DNA of 64,000 nucleotides from Elysia chlorotica (GCA_003991915.1 RQTK01001000.1:30334-94333); one strand, 5' to 3'; positions 36,601 through 48,944 are shown, counted from the stretch's first letter. The notes: generated by a model from the letters alone, not told the origin. Numbers and translations are program-made.

Positions 36601-37320
36601 TCATCATGAAGCATTTAATAGAGTACATCCATTGATATATAAAGTAGATTGATGGAATCCTTTTGGTCCTACAGGACCACTAAGATGATTGACTCACACC
36701 AGCTTAATTCAATAACAACAGGGCATCTATATTTATTTTAAAATAAATGATTATCTCCTAAGATGTTTAAATACACTTTGAAAACCAGACTATATGTACA
36801 TCTAAAATGAAGCATGGTCAGATAGATTGGCTTGTGAACACTTGGCTCCCATGTTAAATCTGCAACTCATAAATTAATGGAATAAATATAGCGTTGACAA
36901 GCTTATTAAGACAGTTCAATGAAATATTTGAGAAATGTATGAATGAAATAAAAAAATGTTTTTCTGTCACCATATTACTTTTCTAAAGCTTGTAAATTTA
37001 TGGATCATTCAATTTATGAATATTTAAAAAAAGTTTAAGATTTATCTACAGAAAATATCACCTGGACTGCAAAATAAAAGAAAAAAACCCCGCCAAAAAC
37101 AAACTATCTACTTTGATTACCATCCACGCTGTTTACAAACCTTGTGACAAGGAAATTTGTAATCGTCAATGATGATGACAACATCTGAGTAGCTGGAGTC
37201 GAGCCGCATGCGATCAAGGTTTGCGATGAGCTGGTCTCTGTGCTCAGGGCTGCTCAGTTTGCATTTGGATTCCTTGGCATCCCCCGAGCCAGAGCTACAT
37301 GTCAAGGCAGTATCCTCCAT
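30635..37320 (-). CDS. Kelch-like protein (BTB-BACK-Kelch), CUL3 ligase adaptor type
   Basis: Minus-strand exons 37320-37141, 36330-36133, 35503-35261, 34032-33802 and 31603-30635 are all phase 0 and encode 606 residues. Residues about 44-130 form a BTB domain (SSYSDVVIIIDDYKFPCHK, then SPYFKSMFASGMEESRKRDI). About 130-265 is a BACK domain, and about 285-590 a six-bladed Kelch propeller with repeats such as AIYVLGGFDE and FIYLLGGKNS. The last exon alone carries the propeller. The tail (about 580-606) is Gly/Asn/Ala-rich. In other animals this architecture presents substrates to CUL3-RBX1 ubiquitin ligases or acts on the cytoskeleton. I cannot assign a specific KLHL orthologue; layout and length are near the KLHL24/KLHL35 group. 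The fourth exon's 3' end and donor are copied in tandem in the following intron. Confidence 0.92.
32000..32637. repeat. Direct duplication in kelch intron 4, copy 1
   Basis: This 638-bp segment matches 33052-33688 with only a handful of differences (single substitutions and a short indel near 32394). Both copies end inside the exon-end repeat array described at 32540-33801. It is recent. Confidence 0.9.
32669..32806 (+). mobile_element. LINE 3' end with (ATT)n tail
   Basis: The segment ends TGAAATGCGCAATATAAATG then CAATAAATTATTATT, the kind of 3' end seen in CR1/L2-type LINEs. It splits the exon-end array between two units. Confidence 0.5.
33052..33688. repeat. Direct duplication in kelch intron 4, copy 2
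   Basis: This copy of 32000-32637 begins within a truncated array unit (33035-33051), showing that the array existed before this duplication. Confidence 0.9.
35660..35932 (+). mobile_element. tRNA-derived SINE, near full length, in kelch intron 2
   Basis: It has a weak A box, the B-box-like GGTTCAAAACCC, the CTACTGGTTGAGTCAGTATC block, and the 3' end CATAGTGCTAATGTTGGAC with a short A-rich end. It is antisense to the gene. Confidence 0.7.
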
Positions 37321-37569
37321 TCTGGACCAGAATCTATGAAAATTTAAAATTTTAACCCATTTATTTTTAAAAGTCATTGATTTTTTAAATTAAATTTAGA
37401 CCTATAAAATAGCCTATCTGAGTATTTCAGAACACACAGAATATACCTGATACCACAATACACTTGTGATGCAGGTTCAGAGGCAAAATATTGCAACTGC
37501 CCTCTTTAACTCTTTGAAGTTACAATAATATGCACCCAAACCTGCGATATGAATGTACCGTAATTAGAA

Positions 37570-37800
37570 AAGCAGCATCTAGATCTAGATCTTTAGAAAA
37601 TCTGGGTCTATATCTAACAGAGCCATAGAATAAGTCACTTTCAGTTTTACCTGGATCTAGATCTAAAGGAGATTTAGAGAATCTCTATTAAGCTAAATTT
37701 CTAGAATCTGGACTCTCGATCTAGAATCTAGATCAAATCATTTAGCTTCCTTGATAATTATAAACTAACCTACGTACAACCAGATCTAGATAACCTCAAA
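37570..37800. promoter_or_regulatory. TCTAGATC motif cluster upstream of the kelch gene
   Basis: At least six copies of TCTAGATC or AGATCTAG occur within about 230 bp (for example 37578, 37654, 37720, 37726, 37784), 250-480 bp upstream of the kelch ATG. Position fits a promoter or 5' UTR. The function is unknown. Confidence 0.35.
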
Positions 37801-39539
37801 TTCTGAGGAATTATTTTATTTACGAGTTTACCTAGGTGTAATTTAGATCATGGGTCAATTTGGGATCAAACTAGACCTATCAGGTTCCATAAGCTTACAG
37901 GTTGACAGGTCTCTTCTCGAGTAAAACAAGGGAGGCCAGGCTAATGTGCTAGTTCGTGTAAGGAAAACAAAATGGCTCTTCTGCCGAAGAGAGAATTTTA
38001 CGTAACTGTGACTGGTGGGTGTTAACAGGGACTCCCTGTCAAACAAGTCTGATACAGGGCCAAGCTATAATACTTTAAGGTTTTAACCAAAGCAGTCTAG
38101 CAGGTGTCAAGCTGTGAAGCTGAAGATATACACCTTCTATGTACAGACAAAGCAATAAAAACATAAAACAAAACTAACAACATCAAAACAACAACAGTAA
38201 CGACGGCAACGGCAAATAAAACAAAACAAAATAACTATGGCAGATTTAAAGGTAAAGAATAGTGTACAGTTATTCGGGATTATAACAATATCATATGGGA
38301 CAGTTTCTGAGGATAAAGAAAATTAAGTCCCGTATGGAGCAAATGCAGAGGGGTAGAAAACAGCAACCCACATGGGGCAGGTTATGGAAAGGGGGGAGAG
38401 GCGGAGGTAACCCATACGGTCAGGTGCAGTAGGAAAGAAAAGCGTATCCTATGTGGGACATAGTTTGGTGCATGTAAGCCGACAGTGGTGAGAAAAGGTG
38501 TACTCCAAGTCAGACAGGTAAAGATCTTGTAAATGCTGAACAGGCACAGAGTATTGCAAAAGTGTAGCCTACCTTATACGGGACAGGACAAGAAAAGTAG
38601 AAAGACTTTGCCAGTTAAAAACGAGATATGCACCGAAGTTTATAAAATAAATAGGTATTATTGATAGCAAAATGTAACATACTTAGCATATTAATGTGCC
38701 TCGTGTGGGATATCTAGATAGAGATGTAGAATAGTGCAGGCATACCAACTATTATGCAACTATAGAAATTTAGAAGAGAGTAGGCCTACCCTATTTTGGT
38801 ACAACTTATGTGTAGAGATGTAGAAGAGTGTGCCCCATTTAGGACGGCTACATGTAAAGAGATGTGCAAGAGTGTAGGCCTATCCCATTTTGGACAATTA
38901 TAGAGATGTAGAAGATTGTACCGCATTTGGCACATCTATATAGATACCAAAAGACTGTACCACATTAGGGACAGCTAAATGTATAAAACGTAGAAGATTG
39001 TGTCCCATTTGGGACAGCTATAAAGATGTAGAAGAGTGTGCCCCAGGTGGACAGCTCTGTAAAAAGGTATTAGAAGAGTGTAGCCCATTTGGGACAGCTC
39101 TAAGGTTATAGAAGTGTGTAACCCATTTGGGACGGTTATAAAGATGTAGAAAAGTGAGCCCCATTTTGTACAGCTATCACGATGTAGGGACAGCTACATG
39201 TATAGAGATGTAGAAGAGTGTACCCCGTTTAGGACGGCTACATGTATAGAGATGTAGAAGAGAGTAAATCTTTAGGGACAGCTATAAAGATGTAAAAAAA
39301 AGTGTTCTCCACTTGGGACAGCTACACGTATAGAGATGTAGAAAGAGTGTACCCCATTTGGGACAGCTACACGTATAGAGATGTAGAAGAGTGGTAAAAT
39401 CTTCTACATCTCTATACATACAGCTATCCCAAATGGGGTACACTCTTCTACATTTCTATACATGTAGCTGTCCCAAATAGGGTGCACTCTTTTACATCTC
39501 TATAGCTGTCCCAAATGGGGTGCACACTTCTACATTTTA

Positions 39540-40015
39540 TCATTCATCATTCATTCAGGTGTCAGGTATGGCGCAGACATCGACGATCAGGGATTTCCAA
39601 GCCTCTCTGTCTTCAGTGCGTCTGAATATGTCCAGCTTAGACTTAGACAGATTCTTGTTCGATGTGTTTATGAATCGAGTCAGACTGTCCATGAAGGTCT
39701 GTCGTTGTCGTCATCGAGCACGTTTTCCTTCCACTTTCCCGTGAGCATTAGTTTTTCCAGACCGTCGTATCTATTTATATGGCCGAGAAATTCCATTTGT
39801 CTCTTTCTTATCTTTGCAACAGTGACCTATCTGTCCCGTGCAGGTGCAAAACTTCTTCGTTTGTTTTCTTTTCTGTCCATGAGATTCTAAAATCTCTTCG
39901 GAGAAACCACATTTCGATGACCAGCAAACGTTTCTCCACTTCTTTGCTAATTGTCCAGCAATCGTTGCCGTATATCAAGACTTTGTCCAAACTGAATATT
40001 CCTGTTTTTGAATAT
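39540..40015 (-). mobile_element. LINE reverse-transcriptase fragment in the minisatellite
   Basis: On the minus strand the frame 39990-39808 carries YGNDCWTISKEVEKRLLVIE and FRISWTEKKTNEEVL, characteristic of LINE polyprotein C-termini. Homology continues out of frame to about 39560. The 3' tail is an (ATGA)n-like run at 39540-39556. The fragment is truncated and frameshifted. Confidence 0.8.
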
Positions 40016-40417
40016 GGTACTCATTTTTGTAAAGACTTCTTTCCCAAATGGGGTACGCTCTTTTACTACCCCATTTGGGACAGCTACATGTTTAGAGATG
40101 TAGAAGAGTGTACCCCATTTGGGACAGCTACATGTTTAGAGATGTAGAAGAGTGTACCCCATTTGGGACAGCTACATGTATAGAGATGTAGAAGAGTGTA
40201 CCCCATTTGGGACAGCTATAAAGATGTAGAAGAGTGTACCCCATTTGGGACAGCTACATGTATAGAGATGTAGAAGAGTGTACCCCATTTGGGACAGCTG
40301 TATGTATAGAGATGTAGAAGATTTTACCACATACCAGCATTAATGTATAGAGATGTAGAATGGTGTACCCCATTTAGAGCAGCTATATGTATAGATATGA
40401 AGAAGAATATACCCCAT

Positions 40418-40424
<7 letters not shown>

Positions 40425-40475
<51 letters not shown>
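40425..40475. repeat. (AG)n tract within the minisatellite
   Basis: A pure AG dinucleotide run interrupts one minisatellite unit. Confidence 0.95.
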
Positions 40476-40479
<4 letters not shown>

Positions 40480-41462
40480 TATGTAGAATGGTGTAGCCAA
40501 TTTGGGACATATAGCCTACGTGTATAAATATGTAGAAGAGTGTACCCATTTAGAGCAGCTATATTTAAAGAGAGGAAGAAGAGTGCACCCCATTTGGGAC
40601 AGTTACACGTTTGACGAATTATGTAAAGGTGTACATCCCATTCGGGACAGCTACATAGATTGATGTAGAACTGTACACCATTTAGAGCAGGTGTACGTAT
40701 AGATATTTAGAATGGTGTGTACATTATTTAGAGCGGCTGTACGTATAGATATTTAGAATGGTGTACCCTGTTTGGGGCAGTTACATTATAGAGATGTAGG
40801 AAAGTATACCCCATTTGGGACAATTACAGTTGTAGAGTGTGCACCATTTCGGGCGGCTTTATGTGCCTAAAGATGGAGAAGAGTGTACCCCATTTGGGAC
40901 ACAGGTGGGTGTAGAAAAGTATACGCCGTTGGGGTAACTACATTATAGAGATGGAGAAAATAGCACCCCATTTGGGACAGCTATAGAAATGTAGAAAACT
41001 GTACCCCGTTTGGGACAGCTATAGAGAGCTAGAGGAGTGTATCCCAATTGGGTGAGCTACATAGTGTAACGTACAGGTATACTACTAAGAGGTGTAGAAG
41101 AGTGTACCTCTTTTGGGACAGCTGCAAATATGTCGAAGAGTGAACGCTAATTGGGAGAGCTATAAATATTTAGAATATTGTAGGCCTACCCCATAAGGAA
41201 ATTCCTTAGAGATGTAGACGAGTGTGTATAGTTCATAATTTGAAGAAATACATGCATTGTCCATGTATTGTTGTGTTACATGAAATAATAGTTTAGATTG
41301 AGTCATGTAACACGACCAAATACACGCTTCCTTTCTCTTTTGTTTTGTTTTGTTTTCACTTTCACTTTCTCTGCTCTTGCTCTGAGTTGAGTTGCTTGAT
41401 GAAACATCTCACTGTTTTACTTTATAACCTTTTTTCCCCTGAACATTTCTCTTAACAAAACG

Positions 41463-44400
41463 ATGGCAAGTCCAAGTGTAGAATTCAAAGAGGGGTTTAG
41501 ATATTCGAAACCAATGGATCTTTTTGAAGAGAAGGAGGTGGTAAAAATATGTGCACCAATGGTTCGCTATTCCAAGTGAGTTTGTGAAGTATCTTTTCAC
41601 ATCATAAATAGGCCTAAATTGTAAGAATATAGTAAATAACAAAGCATTGGAAGGTGGATCTAGTATATGTATCTGCTTGTAAGGTTTCTTTAGTTGTTTT
41701 CAGTCATGACTGCACATAGCAAGGAAAACCCTATGAGACTACAGGGGTTATTGCCGCTTAAATATAATTATTTGTTTTATTTGACACTCTTTTCATTAAT
41801 GATGTTGTTTGTGACATTCTTTGCCATAAATTAATAAAGCAATGAAGTCTTCGGCTAGGCCTGAAAATTTTTTTCTTTCTTTTGATGCTGAAAATCATGG
41901 AAGCAATCATTCCCATTTACATCACTCTCACTTTGAGGCATGCATTCAGGAAACTTGTGCGGAGGTATAACTGCGACCTTGCTTTCACTCCGATGATAAT
42001 CTCAGACAGTTTTGTGAAGAGCATAAAAGCAAGGGATACTGAATTCACAACAAGCCTTGGTGAGTTCCAATATTAATACAAGACCACTCATTACTATAGA
42101 TACTCCTTGAATGTTATTATCAAGAAGTTTGAAATGGATGGAGATTATGTAAGTACATGTAAATATTTATACTGTTCACTTTTGCCTCCCATGAATTGTA
42201 TTGATCAATAATAATAAGCGTTTTTTCTTTTTATTATAACTGAGGAGACTGTTTTGACAATATACATACACTGAAATCACTGGAAGCATTTTTTACTCAT
42301 GATTTGTGGCATATTTAGCTCTGCTTTCTATTTTAAGGAAGAGGCTAGGGATTCTCCAAATAGAGGCCACCTAGAGACTCTAGGCTTGGGAGCCTCCAAA
42401 GTATTGGATATTTATTTCAACTAGTGTGTTTTTTTTATGAATATCTTTAGATAATATTATTATTAACCAAGTCTTAAAACTGAAAAAAAAGATTACTAAG
42501 GACTGACTATGGCAACACATACACCATAGGCTATCAGAGCTATTGGTAACTTATCACCATCACAGTAATAGTTAGTTTTAAGAAAATAAACTGCTTTAAA
42601 TGTAATATTGGCCTTTCAAGAACATGAGTATCTACATACACTGTGACATTTGATCTAGACCCACATTTTTCGTGCAAGTCTATACACTCGGTAGCGTCCA
42701 GACATGGACGTCATTGGCCATAGTTTTGAATTAGATCTAGGACAGCCAGGCAGTCAGGCACACTGACACAGGCAACAACAGAAAATAGGAAGGGCAATTT
42801 TTACATTTTTTGGGCTTGAATGTTCTGGAGGGAACCTAGACTCGAGGCTAGGTAGCCTGCCTAGAAACTTTCTTATTTTTATCGTTAATAGATGAAATTT
42901 TATTATTAAATCCTTTAAAACCTTTAACGTATTATGACTGAGAAATAGACTTTGTTTTCCAAAATTCAATGAATATATTTAGGCCTATAAGTTGGACTAG
43001 CCGTACGTAAGTACTCTTCATGACTATATGTTCTGTTAGTTTGGAAGTCTTAAAGTGAAAGACAAAATATTTTGATATTTTACAAACCAGATGATCGACC
43101 TCTTATTGTGCAGTTTGCTGCAAAAAATAGTGATGAGTTTGCTAGCGCTACAGAGATTGCTGCCCCGTAAGTACAACAAGTAAAAGAAACTGTGAAAATT
43201 AGAAAAATCAATAATAGTCATATGGGCAATTTATAGAGTGCTACACAAAAAAAACTCAGCTCAGTAATAGTTTGTTAAAAATTCTTCACACTATTTTGAG
43301 ACACTGGAAGAAGATAGAATTACATAAATAATTCTACTGTATACAATAATAAAGTAAAAATAAAAAAAACACACCAGAAATTATATTTCTTTTAACAAAA
43401 AAAAAAAACAAACCCTGATATATTTACAGTGAAGTAAAAAAACAAAAAACAACAATGTCTGGAAGTTCTATCATATACAGCATTATTTATTAGAAAGGAG
43501 AATAGGTGAAATATTAAGAAGGAAAACATATATAACAAATATACTGTATTGTGTACATGTAATGAAATGAAAAAAAAAATGCTGGCTGTAAGGGCATTAG
43601 TTATTATGATGTTTCTTTTTACCTTTCATTTTAAAGTTCTAGAAACATTATAAGTTAGGTCAGTTTCACATTTTAAAATGCAATGTACATTTAAAAGGAT
43701 GGGTGGAGTAGGTGTTTGTCATGTCCTTATTATTTTTCTTTTCATACCGTTTTCTGCTTTATAATTTTTTTGTTTTCAGATACTCAGATGGAGTTGATCT
43801 GAATTGCGGTTGTCCCCAAAGGTATACTTTTGTGTGTAATGTAATCTATTCATTAACTTTTATTTCAAAACTTTGAGGTACAGTTAAAGAAATTAAATCT
43901 GTCATCAATGCAATTTAGCCAATTTCTTCCATTTTTCCATAAAGTTTTTAAAAGATATTTTTCTTCATATGTAACTTCGTCCTAAGCTTTCATTAAGTTC
44001 TAATTTTCTAACTTTTTTTTTTTTTCTATTCGATTTGGATGCATGAAAAGAATATTCAACCTACATGTATTTCTCTACATAATTTGAGTTTACATCATAA
44101 TTTATTTAGAGAAGATCAATCATGTTGTTTTTTTTATAGCAGATGCAAGTTGATAATGGTTATTGACTTAAGAATAGAAGGAAAAAATATATCTTGGCTA
44201 GCTAAGGATTGATCTAGTTTTCTTGCACCCAAATGGGGTCCAGCCCCTTCACAAGATTTGGAATGACTTAATAATTTTACCTGTTCCTCCATTAGGTATA
44301 ATCTGATCAAGCTTTAAAATTCATAGCTATCAACATATGACCAGTTTGTGAGAAATATGGGACATGGTCAATGTTTTCAAAGTGAGACAATTTTTCACCA

Positions 44401-47173
44401 AACTGCTCTCTCGAAATGCAGGCTAATTTACAATGTTGTGTCATATCATAAATCCAGAAAACCCTCAAAATGTTTCATTGTCTGCTCCTTTTATGAGAGA
44501 AACCAAGAAAACACAGGGAATAATAAGAATACAACTGGCTTAGTATGAAAAATTTAATGTCAAGTCCTTTAATTGACTTGTAAATGGTACCTTATTTTAT
44601 GTAACAAAGATAAATACATAATGCTTTAGTTTTTTCCTCTAATGTAGGTGGGCTATGGCAGAAGGATATGGTGCCTGCTTGATCAACAAACCTGATCTTG
44701 TATCTGACATGGTTTCACAAGCCAAGAGGCGTGTAAACAATGAAAACTTTACTGTTTCTATCAAAATCAGGGTTCATCAAGACATCAGGTATGAACAATT
44801 AAAAAAAATGTTTATAGCATTGCCTTTCTTTGCTTTAGTGCTAATCTTGCAAGGAGAATGCACTGTTGTTGTTGTATTTTTTGTTTTGTTTGAAAGTTTG
44901 ACTTTTTCTGGGTAGTTACGAAGAAAATTGTAAAGATATTCATCTACAATCTATATTTGTTAAACCACAATAGCTAGTTACAATTAAAAAAAAAAATTAT
45001 TAGTTAAAGATTAAATATTATTTTAAAACTGGTAAGTGCCAATTTTTATTTTAAACTATATTCTATGAAGTAGTAAGCATTTCAGTGAATTTGTCTTAAA
45101 TGGATGTAAGCCTTTAAGAATGCAAGTTTTATACACATTATTCATTGCTCTAGAGGTGACATGCTATTCAATCTACTGTGTAGGCTAAAATGTTTTAGAA
45201 TGCATCCATTCTCTACTCCATGAGATACAATGGTCCACCATGGTGGCAAGAAATAAGTAAGCTCCTGCAAATCTTTTATAAATGAAAGAAGATTAAAAAG
45301 AGCAAGGAACGTAAAGAGTACTACTAAGTATAACTAAATAAGAGTAAGGTAAACTTTTTTTTTCTAAAGGTGCATTTAAAAATGTTTTTCTGAAGGTATG
45401 GGTAGGGGATATGCTGGTGCAAGTAGTAGAGCGTTGGTCTCCCAATCATGAGGTCCCGGGCTTGAGACCAACAATCCATAAAAAAGTTTATTCCTCTGAT
45501 TTCTTCCCCTACTGGTTGGGTTGGTGTCAGTATAATGTGACCAGCTGAGACAGGAGTCAAGATCTCCACACTCTATCTCTATGTCGCAGTACTTATAATT
45601 GTTAGATGTTAGTCTTGAAGCCCGACCACAATATACCCTATATGATGCTGACATTGGTCTTGAAGCAACAAACACCAACTCATTTCACTCTCTGAAGGGA
45701 TACAGTTGAAATGTGTCGGCGAGCAGAAAAAGTTGGGGCATCATTCATCACAGTCCACGGTCGCACCAAGGACCAGAGAACTCAGCCTGTGGATCTTCAG
45801 GCCATTCAGACCATCAAGCACGCAGTCTCTGTGCCCGTGGTGGCCAACGGAGATATCCGATCCTTAGAAGATACACTCAGGGTTCATGAAGAAACACAGG
45901 TGGATGGTGAGTGATGCATTTCTTGAGCAATTCTACTCTACTCTTCAAGATTTTTATACAGGGTGATCAACTTAAGGTAAAATATATTTAAGATAAATTA
46001 TGCGTCTTTATAAACTTTTTACATGGCACTGATTGCCTTTTGCAAAATTTACAGTCACTGTTTAATATAAACTAGGCTATCCCCCAAGAGGTTAAGCGGT
46101 TTCTACTGTACATTATTTTTTTTTTTTCAAGTTCCAATTGCAGAGGTTGCTTTTCACTATATACATAACTTCTTCCATCTGGGCCTTCTGATCGACTTTC
46201 CACATTTTTAAAAATTAAATATCTAGTCTTATACTAAAGGCAAAGCAGGACTTCTTGTGTACAATAAAAAGTATATATTCATGTTTTCCTGTCCATGACA
46301 TATATACATCAGAATTACATTTTATAATCGCAAGTTACTGTATAGGAATTTTTAAGGGATTCCTATTTATTTTATTACATACTGGTAATGTTTATATTTT
46401 ATTACATTAGATATGCAGTAAGCTTTAATTAACAAGATATGTTCTGTGGGATACTCTTTCTAACCAGGTGTAATGGCTGCTCGAGGAATCTTGGACAACC
46501 CTGCCATGTACGCTGGCTACAATGAAACCCCAGTTGAATGTGTCAAAGATTGGGTAATAGAAGCATTACACAATTTTAAGACATACCTTTGTCTTTTTAG
46601 TGTGAGAGAATATATCTCTTTTCTTCTGGGAAATTGCTTTTGCAACTCCTGAAATTTCCGTTTTAGGAAACTAGTAAAAAAAATCTTGTATAATAATTGA
46701 GAAAATATTGCCCAAGTATTTTCAGCTAGATGTTATTGGGAAATGTGACAATTGTGTAAAACATTGTGACCTATCTCAATTAATTATTATGTAGATTGCT
46801 TAACAATACTCACACATGCAGAGAACTTTTGAAAGGGAATCATTCAACTTCTTCGATTTTTTTCTGTATGTTATTCATTTAGTACATTGTTTGTTTTGTG
46901 AGTGACTACTGGCAAATGAAAGTTATTATTATTATTATTTTTAATTTTTTTTAATTTTAAAAAAATGTATTTATTAAAACATATATTTTCGTAAACTTTT
47001 TATCCCAGCTGGATTTATCCCTGTCGCTGGGCACACCATTTAGCTGCTTCCACCATCACCTCATGTTTATGCTGGATCATCTGCTACCCAGGGTAGAAAG
47101 AAGTGTCTTCAATTCACTAGCCAGCACCTCCGCAGTTTTAGAGTTCCTTTCCGCAAATCTGGGAATTGACTGA
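41463..47173 (+). CDS. DUS4L: tRNA-dihydrouridine synthase, DUS4-like
   Basis: Eight coding exons (41463-41575, 41938-42059, 43091-43166, 43780-43821, 44648-44788, 45698-45906, 46468-46553, 47009-47173) join in phase to 317 residues, the length of the human protein. It is an FMN-dependent TIM-barrel enzyme that reduces uridines in the tRNA D-loop (positions 20a/20b in yeast Dus4). Visible signatures are CAPMVRYSK near the N-terminus, DLNCGCPQRWAMAEGYGACL with the expected catalytic Cys115, the SIKIR strand, HGRT at 185-188, VVANGDI and GVMAARGILDNP for phosphate binding. Exon 2 uses the AG at 41936-41937; a nearby AG at 41947 would drop the conserved AFR. A SINE ends about 20 bp before the exon 6 acceptor region. 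All active-site motifs look intact. Confidence 0.96.
45405..45680 (+). mobile_element. SINE directly upstream of a DUS4L splice acceptor
   Basis: A near full-length copy: A-box region GCTGGTGCAAGTAGTAGAGC, B-box-like GGGCTTGAGACCA, the block CTACTGGTTGGGTTGGTGTC, and 3' CTATATGATGCTGACATTGG ending AAGCAACAAACACC. The exon 6 acceptor AG is at 45696-45697, so the polypyrimidine stretch and probable branch site lie at or beside the SINE end. Confidence 0.75.
45959..46108. mobile_element. MITE-like TIR element (150 bp) in DUS4L intron 6
   Basis: It is flanked by TA on both sides. The left end CAGGGTGATCAACTTAAGG is a weak inverted match to the right end (reverse complement CAGTAGAAACCGCTTAACC). 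Its right half (CACTGTTTAATATAAACT, then CCAAGAGGTT) is clearly related to the TAF11 intron element. Confidence 0.55.
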
Positions 47174-47321
47174 TGGCAAGGCCCTCGATAGTGAAACATG
47201 TTTGGTGTTAATTTTATCTACATATCGTCACTTGGCTAATAGGATGGCATAACTTAGAGACATATCACTTCGGCATTAGCATGTGAGTGCATTTGATAGA
47301 TTAGTTTCTATCCTATGATTG

Positions 47322-47327
47322 AATAAA
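47322..47327 (+). terminator. Candidate poly(A) signal for DUS4L
   Basis: An AATAAA hexamer about 150 bp after the stop codon. Confidence 0.5.
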
Positions 47328-47714
47328 AATTAAAATGTGCTGACTTTTTTTTTATTATATAAAGAAAAAGCGCAATTAGATTGGTACTAGTAGTACTACC
47401 AACAATAGGAATGAATCATTTTTAAGAAATATTTCCTTGACATGTTTTTACTCTTCTTTGCTATTAAATTTATTATGGCTCAATGTAAAAATTAACTTAA
47501 TTGTCTGTGAATTGTATTCCATAATAATATGTTATATCGTTGTTCATAAAGATTTTATCTTGTTGATTGTATTCATTGTTTGTCACATGTTAGTGGTTTA
47601 TCAAGCCATGGAGAAAAGGAGAATCAGAGATAATAAAAAGAAAATATATTTTATGAATCATGACATGTTGATGGGCTTTTTTGTGTGTGTCATTATAAAA
47701 TGTTTGCTCTGTTA

Positions 47715-47940
47715 AGGAGCGACTATATTATCTCATACATCCATACCGGACAGACACAGACAATACGCAGATATCCGTTTTTAGTGGTTATTCGTTCCTC
47801 GAGATACACCGGCTGTCGCATGACGGATAACAGATTCCGTTGACAGACCGACAATCTGTGTTTTGCGACGGGGAGGCAAAACTTGATCTGCGATAGTCTG
47901 TGTCGGACCCGCGCCATTGTTTTCCGGCTCTCAAAACTTT
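47715..47940. repeat. GC-richer island with imperfect inverted repeats
   Basis: Sequence near the left (CCGGACAGACACAGACAAT) resembles the reverse complement of the right (GTCCGACACAGACTATCGC). The block is notably richer in CpG than its surroundings. It is probably a MITE or hairpin element; a promoter island is an alternative. A minus-strand 64-codon frame over it is not recognisable. Confidence 0.4.
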
Positions 47941-48446
47941 AAACACACTTTTCTCTAGAATGCCTTCATAAGTATAGACCCAAGTAGTATCTTTAGTCTC
48001 AGATAGTAATAAAATAAGGTCACAATAAAAATGATTTATGAAATAAGCTTAGTTTTTAAAGTATTTGAAAATGTAGCTATGCGCATAACCACTGGGCACG
48101 CTTTGACCTAGATAGCTGGTCCAGCCAGCATCTAGGTTCGTGTGTATGTGCGAAGAGCGATTCGCCGCCGTTCTTTGACCTTGATCCTGGTAGCACGTTC
48201 TTCGGCCTGCATCTGTGTTGCTTAAAAAAAGGTCCATTGCTCAATCTTCATCAACATTATGTTAATGGCATTGTCATGCAATTCATGATCGAAAACAACT
48301 TAAATTTTAAAATGCATTTCATGTTTGTCTATGAGATTAAAAAAGGCAAGGATGAGAGGTAAAAATGCAGGAAAAGATTGCAAAAGCCATTTGGAAAACA
48401 AGAGATTTGTTAAAAAGTATAAGCTTGTCAGATCTTCCATTTTTTC

Positions 48447-48944
48447 CTTATGAACAATGAAGGTACATCTTAAACGTTTCAGCTTCTTTAATCATATTAA
48501 GCCCCCTATTGAAAACCAAGTTAAAAAGATACATGTATATTGCTTATTGAAAATGTCTAACCTTTTGTCCTATAAAACAAAATTAAAGGAAAAATTACTA
48601 ATAAGAGAGGGTGAGCTTAGGCTGCTGGTTGAAGCACAAACCAAAGTGACTCTGTAATCTGTGTCTAAAGATGGACTTTCACCCAGGTTCGAAAGAACAC
48701 TGACAAAAGAGAATACATCCTGACAACACCCTCCATAGATTTTTTCATTGGCCCAAAAAACTGCTTTTTATACAAATATGAATATAATGTTATTAATCCC
48801 GATTATTGTTGATAAAGATATAATTTTTTGCAAAACATAGTCGTTATCATAAAAAGCTTCATAAATAGCCAATAACTGCAAAAACACATATGCCTGAACA
48901 AAACTCTGAGCAAAAAAAAAAGTGTGCCAGCAATTGTTCGGCAT

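Larger units (their letters stand above)
38250..41225. repeat. Minisatellite array, 36-44 bp units
   Basis: Units read GTAGAAGAGTGTACCCCATT, then TGGGACAGCTACATGTATAG and AGAT, with a shorter form lacking ACATGT. Copies are degenerate at the left (38250-38700) and most uniform at 40080-40310. The array fills most of the space between the divergent kelch gene and DUS4L. Part of it is inverted (39394-40056) around a LINE fragment, and an AG tract lies at 40425-40475. Confidence 0.92.

Noticed and set aside
41882-41937. Start of DUS4L at the ATG near 41882
   Set aside because: The frame before 41938 (EAIIPIYITLTL) lies upstream of a proper acceptor, and the conserved CAPMVRYSK segment comes from the exon at 41463-41575, which splices in phase.
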